Assembly (NCBI GenBank): GCA_947644475.1
Contig: CANRZQ010000012.1
Location: 1 to 21,851 of the forward strand
Direction of reading: 5' to 3'
DNA: 21,851 nt
From: an uncultured Muribaculaceae bacterium
GTDB taxonomy: Bacteria > Bacteroidota > Bacteroidia > Bacteroidales > Muribaculaceae
Shown here: one piece after another, positions 1 to 9,000 of the stretch
Layout: the number at the start of each line of letters is the position of its first letter
Numbering within the stretch: position 1 is the stretch's first letter
Notes under the pieces: model-generated
Seen by the model: only the letters and a program-made list of their open reading frames with translations
Told to the model about the DNA's origin: nothing
The model's database searches: none
Translations under genes and position numbers: made by a program

Positions 1-1350
1 GCCCCGGTGCAGACTATGGCCCGGGCAATAATGACAGATGTGCATGGCTCCGAGACTTATGGCGGCCTGTCGGCTGAGCAGGTGGTGCTGGGATGGATCA
101 CATCATACGACCGCTGGAAAAATGAACCCATGATTTTGCTGAAAAGCGGCCGCGTCGGCGATATTATCGGCGTAGACGGCAAATATGCCGCGCTTGCCGA
201 TTTTTTCGATGCCAATGGCTATAAACTTGCTCCATATATCAGCGATGGCCTCGATGCCGAGATTATGGCCGTGGACCGCAGGGTGCAGCTGCTGTCCTCG
301 CTTGCCACAGGCTCGCTCATGCGCATATACCCCTATATGTCGGCCAACGGCAGGATGGAATGGCTGTCGTGGACCGACTACCGTCCCTCGCAGATGCCTC
401 TTGGCCAGTGGCAGATGGTGTCGACATCGATGGGAGAAGTGATTGGCGACATATATGTGGGCAATTACGACAAGGCGCGGTCGGGCCTTTTGAAAATCCG
501 CCGTTATCAGACAGACACGGCAGCCGAGGCCCACGCTCCGCTTTCAGAAATCAGATTCCGCAGCGAGATAATCTATAATTCCATTTCGCGCATGCTGCCG
601 CCGGCCATATTGCTTCTCGCCGCCGGGCTTTGCATGTTCCTGTTGCCTTTGTCGCGCGTCGGGGCCGGGCGTCGCGTGGTGTCGGCCGTGATGGCCGTCG
701 TCTTTGTGTGGCTCTCCGCCCTTATTGTGTTGCGATGGATTATCGCAGGGCATTGGCCCCTGTCAAACGGACCCGAGTCGATGCAGCTCATGGCGTGGCT
801 GTCGCTTGGCTTCGGCTTGTCGGTGATGCGCCGCGCCGAACTTGCGGGCGCGTCGGCCGTGGTGGCGTCGCTCACGCTTTTTGTGGCAGCTATGAGCGGC
901 AATGCCGGGGTGATTTCTCCGTTGGTGCCGGTGCTTGCCTCGCCGCTGCTAAGTGTGCATGTGCTTGTGATTATGGCCGCGTATGCCCTGCTGTCGATGG
1001 CCACGGTGCTGTCGGCCGCGGAGTTGATAAGGCCGTCGCGCAGCAATGGCACATTTGCCTGCACGGCCCTTATGCTTGTGTATCCGGCCGTCCTGCTCCT
1101 TGCGGCGGGAATATTCATCGGCGCGATATGGGCCAATCAGTCGTGGGGCCGCTACTGGGGCTGGGACCCGAAAGAAACCTGGGCGCTGATAACGATGCTT
1201 GTTTACAGCGTGCCCCTGCACTGGATGAAACTTGGCGCGTTCCGGAGCCGCCGCGTGCTTTCAGCCTATCTGCTGTGTGCGTTTGTGAGCGTGCTTGTGA
1301 CTTATTTCGGCGTGAATTTCTTCATGTCCGGACTGCACTCCTACTCTTAA
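1..1350 (+). CDS. ccsA: Cytochrome c biogenesis protein CcsA/ResC type, 5' truncated by window edge
   Basis: The reading frame is open to base 1, so the true start lies upstream; the GTG at 7 is only the first start-like codon inside the window. The protein handles haem for covalent attachment to c-type cytochromes at the inner membrane (System II). The first ~190 visible residues are non-membrane and look extracytoplasmic, as in Bacteroidota versions that carry a ResB-like front part. About eight hydrophobic helices follow from base ~590. The tryptophan-rich haem-handling motif WGRYWGWDPKETW is encoded at 1144-1182. Flanking histidines, candidate haem ligands, are at 958-960 (LLSVHVLV) and 1219-1221 (VPLHW). 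The protein ends in the family-typical GVNFFMSGLHSYS. In Bacteroides such genes often sit next to nrfHA nitrite reductase genes, which would be off the left edge; that is inference. The gene converges on the HAD gene and ends at a large repeat hairpin. Confidence 0.93.
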   Translation, partial: APVQTMARAIMTDVHGSETYGGLSAEQVVLGWITSYDRWKNEPMILLKSGRVGDIIGVDGKYAALADFFDANGYKLAPYISDGLDAEIMAVDRRVQLLSSLATGSLMRIYPYMSANGRMEWLSWTDYRPSQMPLGQWQMVSTSMGEVIGDIYVGNYDKARSGLLKIRRYQTDTAAEAHAPLSEIRFRSEIIYNSISRMLPPAILLLAAGLCMFLLPLSRVGAGRRVVSAVMAVVFVWLSALIVLRWIIAGHWPLSNGPESMQLMAWLSLGFGLSVMRRAELAGASAVVASLTLFVAAMSGNAGVISPLVPVLASPLLSVHVLVIMAAYALLSMATVLSAAELIRPSRSNGTFACTALMLVYPAVLLLAAGIFIGAIWANQSWGRYWGWDPKETWALITMLVYSVPLHWMKLGAFRSRRVLSAYLLCAFVSVLVTYFGVNFFMSGLHSYS

Positions 1351-1480
1351 TCAATTCACAATGCACGATGCACGATGCACAATTGAGGCAATGCACGATG
1401 CACAATGCACGATGCACAATCAGGCTACGCGCTGAAAGCCAATTGTGCATCGTGCATTGTGCATTGTGCATTAAAATAAT
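1351..1480. repeat. Family 1 repeat, copy A: (TGCACRA)n palindrome between convergent genes
   Basis: This element fills the whole gap between two convergent genes. Tandem 7-mers of TGCACRA (R = A or G) run from ~1357 to 1420, broken by a short gap near 1384-1389. An 18-nt core, GGCTACGCGCTGAAAGCC (1423-1440), follows, then complementary TYGTGCA 7-mers at 1441-1471. The main stem (1390-1420 with 1441-1471) is about 30 bp; its one visible mismatch is an A/G alternation that would pair as G-U in one transcript. The core can itself form a GGCT/AGCC stem. An A/T-rich tail follows. Likely roles are bidirectional terminator or 3'-end stabiliser; mobility is also possible. Confidence 0.9.
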
Positions 1481-2191
1481 TTAAAGAAGAAGGGGAAGGG
1501 CGTCGGCAAAATCGGGCATCGACGGCATTATGAGCGATGCGCCGGCTTCCACGAAAGCCTCGCGGGGGATGGGGCCTGTGGTTACGGCCACGGTGAAGGC
1601 TTTTGCCGCCACGCCGGATTGCACGCCCAGCGGGGCATTTTCTATCACTATCGATTGCCAGGGCTCCACGCCGGCCATCGACATGGCGCGGAGATAAGGC
1701 TCGGGGTCGGGCTTGCCGCGGCTTACGTCGGCCGATGTGATGCGCAGGGCAGGGGAGAACGCGCCGGGGAAGTCGCTGTCAAGGCGGTCGAGCAAAGTGG
1801 CCTGTCCTGAGCCTGTGACGAGCACGCGTGTGATGCCGGCGTCGGCAAGGGTGCGGAGCATACGCGCGGCCCCGGGCATTGGGTCGACGGGGGGCATGGC
1901 GGCAAATGCCGCCGATTTTATGGCATACAGTTCTTTCTTTTCCTTGTCGGTGGCCGGGCGTCCGAATGTGCGGCGCATCAGGATGTCGATTGTGGCGGCT
2001 CCGGTACGGCCTTCGTGGAGGAAAAACTCGTCGTGCTCGGCGTCGAGCCCGGCCCGGCGGCACATTTCCATCCATGCGTCGGCGTGGCGCGGCATCGAGT
2101 CGTAGAGGGTGCCGTCCATGTCGATAAGGGCGGCCTTGGGGCGGAATTCGTTGAAGCCGGTTGCGGCGAGATATTGGTCTATGGCTGTCAT
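1481..2191 (-). CDS. HAD-superfamily phosphatase / beta-phosphoglucomutase-like
   Basis: The 236-residue cytoplasmic protein has all four HAD motifs. Motif I is DMDGTLYDS, with Asp24 as nucleophile and Asp26 as acid/base. Motif II lies in LVTGSGQ (Thr126/Ser128 region). Motif III is RGKPDPEPY with Lys160. Motif IV region is IVIENAPLGV (Glu184). An alpha-helical cap follows motif I and includes HEGRTGAATI, which resembles the cap signature of beta-phosphoglucomutase-like (subclass I) enzymes. The expected chemistry is phosphate-ester hydrolysis or hexose phosphate isomerisation via a phospho-aspartate; the substrate cannot be told from sequence. The ATG at 2191 gives a natural length and no upstream in-frame start looks better. 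It is probably monocistronic, as a family 2 hairpin separates it from the AsmA-like gene. Confidence 0.9.
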   Translation of the reverse strand: MTAIDQYLAATGFNEFRPKAALIDMDGTLYDSMPRHADAWMEMCRRAGLDAEHDEFFLHEGRTGAATIDILMRRTFGRPATDKEKKELYAIKSAAFAAMPPVDPMPGAARMLRTLADAGITRVLVTGSGQATLLDRLDSDFPGAFSPALRITSADVSRGKPDPEPYLRAMSMAGVEPWQSIVIENAPLGVQSGVAAKAFTVAVTTGPIPREAFVEAGASLIMPSMPDFADALPLLL

Positions 2192-2221
2192 TATTGTAAA
2201 GTCTTTTTTCTCAATTCTATT

Positions 2222-2289
2222 ATCACAAGCCTATCATCACAAGCCGGAGGCTTGTGTTCCTACACCCCAACTTCCCAACTTCCCAACTA
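2222..2289. repeat. Family 2 hairpin plus CCCAACTT octamer tract
   Basis: A perfect hairpin CACAAGCC-GGA-GGCTTGTG lies at 2238-2256, followed by TTCC. Its left half is preceded by a direct repeat of ATCACAAGCC (2222-2231 and 2236-2245). Downstream are three octamers: CCCAACTT at 2266-2273 and 2274-2281, and CCCAACTA at 2282-2289. The block sits just 3' of the stop codon of the minus-strand AsmA-like gene and may act as its 3'-end structure. The same pair of components, hairpin then octamer tract, recurs at 12788-12883. Confidence 0.85.
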
Positions 2290-2291
2290 CC

Positions 2292-5200
2292 TTACTTTTC
2301 TACCGGCGGGATGAGGCCTTCCTTGATGAAGTAGAGCGAGTCGGCTCGTGAGATTGTGTCGGTGTCGAGGTTGATGTCGGCGGCGGTGGGGCGCGAGTCT
2401 ATGTCGAGGCGCGCGAATCGTGAGTTGCGCACGCCGCGGCGGAATACCTCGCGGAACTGGCGCAGGAGGTTGACGCGTGTGGTGTCGACTATTGCCACGC
2501 GCTGTCCGGCAGTCTTTTCGTTGAAGCGGGCACGCCCCAGGCGTATCTTGAAGTCGTCGGGATTGCCTTTTATGTTTATTCCGAACTTGAACGGGATGGG
2601 CGATTTCAGCACCGCCACATGGTAGTCGAAATTCATGGCCAGGTCGTTGTAGCCTTGCACTCCGAGGCGGTAGCGGTCGAAGTCGAACATAAACGGGAAG
2701 AGTTGCATCTCATTGTTCTCGACAATCATCTCTGCCGATACATGGTTTATCATGTTGCGGTTCTTGTTCTTGAACATGAGCCATTTGGCCATGGTCTTGA
2801 ATGTTTCGGGGTCGACCACCACCAGAGAGTCGCCCTCGATTTTTATCGCGGCTTTGAGCGACGGCAGGTCGAGGTTCATATTCGGGTCGACGGCGGAGGT
2901 GGCGGCAATGTTGGCCGATATGATTCCGCCGAAGTCGCGCAGCAGCGGCATTATGGAGTCGACAGCGGGCACCAGGCGCAGGAAATGGGCGAGGTTGAAG
3001 TCGTTGAGTTGCATGCCGAATCCGAAATTCATGTTGCGGGGCGACGGTGCGGAGTAAAGGGCCGACAGGTTGACGGAGCCCACGGCCGATGTGGCGTTGA
3101 GGCTGTTGAGGTTCAGGGCGCCGTCGTAGGCAAGTACCTCGCCTGTGAGATTGTGGAGGTTGAGGTCGGAATAAAGCACGTTCCGGGCCTTTACCTTTAA
3201 CTCGGCGTCGATGTTTACCGGCACAAGCAGCGGGGCCACAGAGTCGGCATACTGCACGCGGCTTTCGGAGATGCGGCGTTCGAGTTCTTCGTCGCTTATG
3301 TCGGTGCCGGCATCAAGATTCACAGCGTTTGACGCCGCCGCGCCGGAGAAGAACGCCGCGGCCAGTTCGTTAACGTCGACAGTGTCGGACAGCACGTCGA
3401 GGTGCAGTTTTATCGGCGTGCGCCCCATGCGCGAGGTAAAGGCGCGCTTCATGTTCGAGATGTTGCCGGAGAAGAGGAAGTCGGAATGTCCGGCCTTGTA
3501 GCGCACGTTGTCGAGCAGGAGAGAGTCGTTGTTGAAGGTGATGTTGATATTCTGCATGCGGTTGCGCACGGGGAACGAGGCGGTGAACAGCCCGGCGCGG
3601 TTGGCTGTGAGGCTTCCTTGCACGTCCCATCGCAGCAGCAGGCGTCGCACCAGCGACGAGGCTCCCCATTGGATTATCTCCATGTCGGAATCGGTCATTT
3701 CCTTGTGCACGCGCGGCAGTTTGCCCCGGCTTTTCTCCCGGTGTATTTCCAGGGCCACGCGGTAGATGGAGTCGATGGGTATGTCGGGGTAGATCGGGGC
3801 GATGGAGTCGGCAATATGCTTCACGGCCTTGCGGCGTGCGGACTGGCGCGGGGTTTCGGGCAGTTTGCTCATTTTCAGGTTGAGGTGTCCGTCGGAAATC
3901 ATCATGCGCGTGGTGTTGTTTCCTGCCGATATGCGTCCAATGTTGAGGCTGCCGGTGAAAAGTGGCAGGTGCGCGTCGTTGTTGAAGCGGTGCATGGCCA
4001 CAGAGCCGTCGACATTCTTTATGCGCACTCCTGCCGAATCCGACAGGGTGAAGAGCGAGAACATGCCCAGGCTCATATGGCCGCCCATCGGAATTATGGC
4101 GGTGGTGTCGGACGATGCGCGGCGGTTCTGTGCCCCGACGCCGAGGCGGAAATTGCTCAGGTGCATCGAGTTCTGCGACTGGAGAATCGAGGCCGTGTCC
4201 ACCTCCACCACGGCGGTGAGCAGGCTGTCGACGCGCTGCCCCGCGCGGTCTGTCGTTTTTTCGTTGGTTCCGAAGCGCAGGCATGCGTGGTGAAGGTCGA
4301 CCATAAGCGAGGTGTCGGCCGACAGATAGTAGATATTGTCGAGGTCGATATCGCCTTTAAGGCGCAGGCGGTGGAAATTTTGGCGCGAGAACATCGACAG
4401 GCGCGCGTCGATGTCGGTAGCAGCCGTGAGCCGTCCTTTGAGAAGGCCGCCGAGATAGCGCGTGATAATCGGAGGAAGGCGGTCGAGCGTTATGTGCCCG
4501 TTGACCGAGCCGTCGAAAGCCGGGTCGGAAATCATCGTCGCCACCGAGCCTTTTATTTCGAGGGTGGTGGCGGGGCCGGAGATGTGCAGCCGTGATATAT
4601 CGGCAGTCATGGCGTCGAAATCGCGTCCGTCGAATGTAAGTCCGGCGTCAAGTTCCATCTGCCTGAGGTCGAGCCGGCGCCAGCGCAGGCTGCTTTCGGG
4701 AATACGGAAGCGGAACGAGGCATACGGCAGGGCATCGTCGCCCATGTCGTAGGGCCGTGTGAGGTGCGACTCCACCGAGAGGGTGGCGTCGGTGTCGATG
4801 TCGCGCGGGATGGAATATTCGCGTGCCATGTCCTCCGGAATCAGGCGAAGAAGGTCTGACACCTTCACCGGGTCGATTACGATGTCGAAGCGGGGCACTA
4901 TCATGCTCGACGAGAAGTCGAACGATGTGTCGAGCCGGCCGGAGAATACGCTCACCGTGAAATTGAAATTGTCGAGCGAGAACTCCATCGGGCGCGAACT
5001 CTGCCAACGCAAATCGCCGTCGAATGCCACAGGTATGTCCTCGAGGCCGAAGAACCGGAAAAGTGGCGACTCGATATTGCTCCGGAAGTCGATTTTATAG
5101 AAAGGCGTCTTGTCGATGTCGGTTTCTGTTATGGAGGCGCGGGATAGTTGGGCGTAGATGTGCATATAGCGGGCCATGTCGTCGAAGCGGAACGGCCTGG

Positions 5201-5744
5201 GGTCGACAAACCGGAATCGGTTGATGCTGATGCGGGGCACAAACATGGCCGAGGTGTCGGTGTCGGCCGACGGCTCGGTGAGCGTGAAATTGTTGAGATG
5301 CTCGTCGACGACAAGCACATTTACCCCCGGGCGCGTCAGCGTCACGTCGTTGAGCCTTATCTCGCCACGGGCGAGCAAGGGCAGGTTTATGCCTCCCGAG
5401 ATCTTGTCGGCGCATATCAGCGTGTCCGACCATGCGGGGAGCGTGTCGCGCGCGGCGGCAGGGAGTGAGGCTATGTCGCGTGAGATCACCACCAGGGAGT
5501 CCACTTCCAGATTCAGGAACGGGGCCGAGCCTCGCAGGCTCAGTTCGGCACGCGCCACCGACACATCGGCGTTGAGCGTGGAGTTGGCTATGCGCACGGC
5601 AAGCGGAGTGAGCCGCTCGGGCGAGAGGATTTTCAGCGTGGCCATGAGCATGCCGGCCGCAAACAGCACAATGGCCATCAGCGTCCAGCAGGCAATCTTT
5701 GCCGTTGTTGCAAGTATATGTCGTCTTTTTTTAGTGTCGGTCAT
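2292..5744 (-). CDS. AsmA-like envelope protein
   Basis: With the ATG at 5744 the protein has 1150 residues and begins MTDTKKRRH. The frame extends upstream to a TTG at 5783, but that would add 13 residues of no family character, so I prefer 5744. A basic N-terminus is followed by one membrane helix (about residues 12-35). The long remainder is rich in beta-strand patterns of the type seen in AsmA/TamB-like proteins, which form hydrophobic grooves in the periplasm. Near the C-terminus the pattern FKFGINIKGNPDDFKIRLG is typical of AsmA C-terminal domains in Bacteroidota. The likely role is lipid transport or quality control between the inner and outer membranes, with the protein anchored in the inner membrane by its N-terminus. 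That role is inferred from the family. The gene is divergent from the secreted protein at 6005 and alone on its strand here. Confidence 0.85.
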   Translation of the reverse strand: MTDTKKRRHILATTAKIACWTLMAIVLFAAGMLMATLKILSPERLTPLAVRIANSTLNADVSVARAELSLRGSAPFLNLEVDSLVVISRDIASLPAAARDTLPAWSDTLICADKISGGINLPLLARGEIRLNDVTLTRPGVNVLVVDEHLNNFTLTEPSADTDTSAMFVPRISINRFRFVDPRPFRFDDMARYMHIYAQLSRASITETDIDKTPFYKIDFRSNIESPLFRFFGLEDIPVAFDGDLRWQSSRPMEFSLDNFNFTVSVFSGRLDTSFDFSSSMIVPRFDIVIDPVKVSDLLRLIPEDMAREYSIPRDIDTDATLSVESHLTRPYDMGDDALPYASFRFRIPESSLRWRRLDLRQMELDAGLTFDGRDFDAMTADISRLHISGPATTLEIKGSVATMISDPAFDGSVNGHITLDRLPPIITRYLGGLLKGRLTAATDIDARLSMFSRQNFHRLRLKGDIDLDNIYYLSADTSLMVDLHHACLRFGTNEKTTDRAGQRVDSLLTAVVEVDTASILQSQNSMHLSNFRLGVGAQNRRASSDTTAIIPMGGHMSLGMFSLFTLSDSAGVRIKNVDGSVAMHRFNNDAHLPLFTGSLNIGRISAGNNTTRMMISDGHLNLKMSKLPETPRQSARRKAVKHIADSIAPIYPDIPIDSIYRVALEIHREKSRGKLPRVHKEMTDSDMEIIQWGASSLVRRLLLRWDVQGSLTANRAGLFTASFPVRNRMQNINITFNNDSLLLDNVRYKAGHSDFLFSGNISNMKRAFTSRMGRTPIKLHLDVLSDTVDVNELAAAFFSGAAASNAVNLDAGTDISDEELERRISESRVQYADSVAPLLVPVNIDAELKVKARNVLYSDLNLHNLTGEVLAYDGALNLNSLNATSAVGSVNLSALYSAPSPRNMNFGFGMQLNDFNLAHFLRLVPAVDSIMPLLRDFGGIISANIAATSAVDPNMNLDLPSLKAAIKIEGDSLVVVDPETFKTMAKWLMFKNKNRNMINHVSAEMIVENNEMQLFPFMFDFDRYRLGVQGYNDLAMNFDYHVAVLKSPIPFKFGINIKGNPDDFKIRLGRARFNEKTAGQRVAIVDTTRVNLLRQFREVFRRGVRNSRFARLDIDSRPTAADINLDTDTISRADSLYFIKEGLIPPVEK

Positions 5745-5877
5745 GAAAGTAAGAGCCTGAAATGATTCGCTAAGGTACGACAAATTTCGCTATCGGCGTG
5801 TTCATTTCCATGAAAAGATTTTGAAGATACAGATATTGCGTAAAAATATATTTTTAAATATTAAAATATGTTAAAAA

Positions 5878-5910
5878 TTTGGATTTTAATACATAATAGA
5901 TGTAAATTTG
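5878..5910 (+). promoter_or_regulatory. Bacteroidota sigma-A type promoter for the 6005 gene
   Basis: TTTG at 5878-5881 and TAAATTTG at 5903-5910 are separated by 21 bp, an exact match to TTTG-N19-21-TAnnTTTG. A very A/T-rich stretch with A- and T-tracts (about 5821-5880) lies just upstream and could act as an UP-like element. Transcription should start near 5917 and leave a leader of about 88 nt. Confidence 0.8.
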
Positions 5911-5931
5911 TCCGAATTAAGAACGATGACC

Positions 5932-5954
5932 GGCAACCGGACGTGAGAGTTGCC
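5932..5954 (+). other. Small stem-loop in the 5' leader of the secreted-protein gene
   Basis: GGCAAC (5932-5937) and GTTGCC (5949-5954) are perfect complements around an 11-nt loop, in the predicted leader about 50 nt before the start codon. An A/G-rich stretch follows at ~5979-6000. The stem is short and could be chance; no riboswitch family is recognised. Confidence 0.35.
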
Positions 5955-6004
5955 TATTTTTACCCTATTCATAACCAAAAGGAAAGAATCTTAGAAGAAA
6001 ACTA

Positions 6005-9000
6005 ATGAAGACAGTTTTAAGGCTGTTTATGGCGTTGATATGCGCTGTAAGCATTGCTGTTCCATCATTTGCTTCAGGAGCAGCAGATGAGGCAATCCCC
6101 GAAGGGGGTGTCTCGGAAAATCGCGTTGTGACAATCTGCGATGCTTATTCCCAACAGTTGGGTGTTCTCGACAGCAAGGGAGGCGGAATATATTCCGGCA
6201 TCATTTCGGGACTTGACAGTCACGGCAAATTCTCTGTGCGCGTCAGGGTCGACGATGTTGTCTACGGCTCGGCATATATGGGAAAATGGCAGAACTATAC
6301 CGACGATACATGGAAAGAGGCCATAAGCAAAATTGCATATTCCACAACGATGGCCGACGGTGTCGAATTCGAGTCCGGCTCATTCCCTTATGAGCAAGCG
6401 CGATTCACAGTGACCCTCGCCCCCGGCGGCACGGAACTCACGCTGGGCATTGCCGACGGCTCCTCGGCCGACTCGATGACATTTGGCGACGATATCGCGC
6501 TCACCTTCGACAAGGAATCCTCGCTCTGGCGCGCCAATGTGTCGCTCGAGGCCGGAAGCACGCTGCCCGCCCTCACATATGTCAACGATGAATCCGGCGA
6601 GAGCCGGCAGTACTGGTTCCCGGCCAACATCGAGGCCGACGACGCCACCGAGCGCACTGTCGCGCTTGCCACAGCCCCGGCCTCGTCGCGCTGCCTCACC
6701 GGAGGCATCTACCGGCTCGCAGTGTCGGTGGGCGACGATGGCACAGCCACGGCTGCCTACGCATGCACAAATCCTCCCGTGGTGATAGGCGACGGCCTCT
6801 ATGTCTGCGTCTACGACAAGCACTATGCTCCCGACCAGTGGGGCAACTACTCGTTCGGATACCAGGGAGGCGACTCTTTCACCAACGACTACAAGGTTTC
6901 CTACCGCCTTGCCGACGGCTCATATGCCATAGCCATAGGCATGGATTACAGCCAGGCGTTCTATATAATGAACAACGGCGTGGCCTACCGCCCTGCCGCC
7001 GCCGATGTCGACACCCCCTTCGCATCGCAGGAAGGCGACATGACCACATTCACATTCTTGCCGTCCGACGACCACTCGCTGCGCAAGAAAGTGTCGTACA
7101 GCGACAACGGCTACCGCATGCTCATAATATCGGCCAACGGAAGCAATATCGACGTGAAAGGCTACCGTGTGGCCGTGAACGAGACCAACCGCATGAACAT
7201 AATCGGAAGTCTCGCCGCGCCCGCCGACGATTTCGGCCACATGGCCGACGTGATTCTTCACTTCAAGGGCGACACATCGCAAGGCTATATCGACGGCTAC
7301 CGCAAGATGTACCTCCAGCCCTCGGGCGCCCATGGCATCCACGACCTTCGCCTCAAAGCCGGACAGGAATTTGAAATATGCCGCGGACGCGCCATCTACG
7401 GCCCCTCCGGCGAGATTACAGGCATCGACGGCAAGGACATGGTGCGCTACGGCTGCAAGAACACCCCCGCAGAGGGCGCGTCCACCGTCACCCTCACCGA
7501 CGGCGACATCTCCACGCTCTACGACCAGTATTCCAACGACTGCAAGACCACGACGTATTCTGTGGTGCGCGACGGCGAATTCTCCTTCGTCATGTTCTAC
7601 ACCACCACAGTGAAGCAGCTCACCGTGAGCCGCAAGGTGCTCAAAGACCGTGGAATTAAAATCGGAGCCTTCGACTCCTCGGGCGCCCTCATGGGCGGCT
7701 ACACCGACATGCAGTACAAGAATAACAACCGGCGCAACCTTATGTCGGTGTGCGTGCCCCGCGGCGGATATGTCGAGTTCGGATTCGCAGCCACCGACGC
7801 TTCCGGCAACAGCACTGTCGAGCCTTTCGAGTTCTACAATCTCGGCCACAGCAACAGCGTGGGCTACGACACCGAGGCCACCGGCGACAAAGTTTCGCGC
7901 TTCGAGGCCCGCGACGAGGACTTTGCCGACGGAGCCGACATGTGCTGGTACCGGTTCCGCATCCGGTTGCGCGAGGATGGAAATTATTATATGTCGTATC
8001 AGGCTGTGGCAATGCCCGAAAAAGTATGGCTCTATGTCGACGGACCCGACGGCGAGGCCGAATATGAGGCAGCCGCCGACAGCGACAACCCCGGGCACTA
8101 TGTGTTCGAAGGCGTGAGCATCCCCGCAGGCGCGGAATACTATTTCGTCAACCGCCGCGGAGCAGCCATCAACCCCGGCTGGACACTTGCCGACGGCGAC
8201 CCTGCCGACGGCCTCGTATGGTATGCCGCCCATACATCATCCGACAACAACGGCCAGGACGCCAATCCCGCGCTGGCCGGACGCCGCATCAACATGTTCA
8301 ATCACCTTAATGTCGGCACCGACTATCAGGACGGAAACTACCGCTTCAAGAAATTCCATTACAACGGCAGCCGACCTGTTGAAAATGCAGAGGTGGACAT
8401 GGACATTGCCTCGATGTCGCACCGCTTCGGCGTCGACTACGAAGGTCGCGCCTACTATTTCGAAGGCAGCTGTGCCGGAGTGCAGTTCGACGGCACTCTC
8501 GACTGGGCGAAGCAAAACGAAAAATACCGTTTCGTATATCATCCCACCACAGGCTACTATACTTGCTATCTCGAATACCTGTGGGGCGACTGGTTCATAT
8601 ACAACTACGACGAGGCCGGATTGCAGCAGACTTCGTTCTATCCTTTCAACCTCAACAATGTAATCCACGAAATCAACCATCCCTACTATCTCTCCGACGG
8701 GCAGAACCGCTACATCTCCGATGCGAAAAAGGAACTCACCGCCGGCACCGCCGCCGACACCCCCATACCGAGCATCGACAACACATCGTACAAAGACCGC
8801 TTCATGATAGCCATGGCCCCCGACGCATATTCCATTATCCAAGGCTCGATGTTCCAGTACGACTGGACACAGTCGCCCGTGTATAAGGATGTGACCATCG
8901 TGTTCGACCCCGCCAACAATGTGCTGTGGCTCGTATCAGGCCATACAGGCGCCGACCCCGACGACGAAGAAAATCCTTACGGCGAACTGTATATCGTGTT

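Noticed and set aside
573..1136. Long minus-strand open frame inside the ccsA-like gene
   Set aside because: It is a shadow of a clearly conserved membrane protein gene in GC-rich DNA; the antisense product has no recognisable motif.
1351..1480. CRISPR array or tRNA cluster from the repetitive 7-mers
   Set aside because: There are no spacers of uniform length, the repeat unit is 7 bp and contiguous, and no cas gene or tRNA fold is present.
2192..2221. Promoter for the HAD gene (TAGAATTG on the minus strand at 2210-2217)
   Set aside because: It has one mismatch in the -7 element and no TTTG at a valid distance, too weak to list.
3402..4595. 397-codon plus-strand open frame opposite the AsmA-like gene
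   Set aside because: It is a shadow product rich in His, Val and Arg without domain features; the minus-strand frame is continuous for 1150 codons.
6920..8233. 437-codon minus-strand open frame inside the large secreted-protein gene
   Set aside because: It is low-complexity in His, Val and Gly, mirrors the plus-strand codon pattern and has no promoter or motif. The plus-strand gene has a signal peptide and a matched promoter and terminator.
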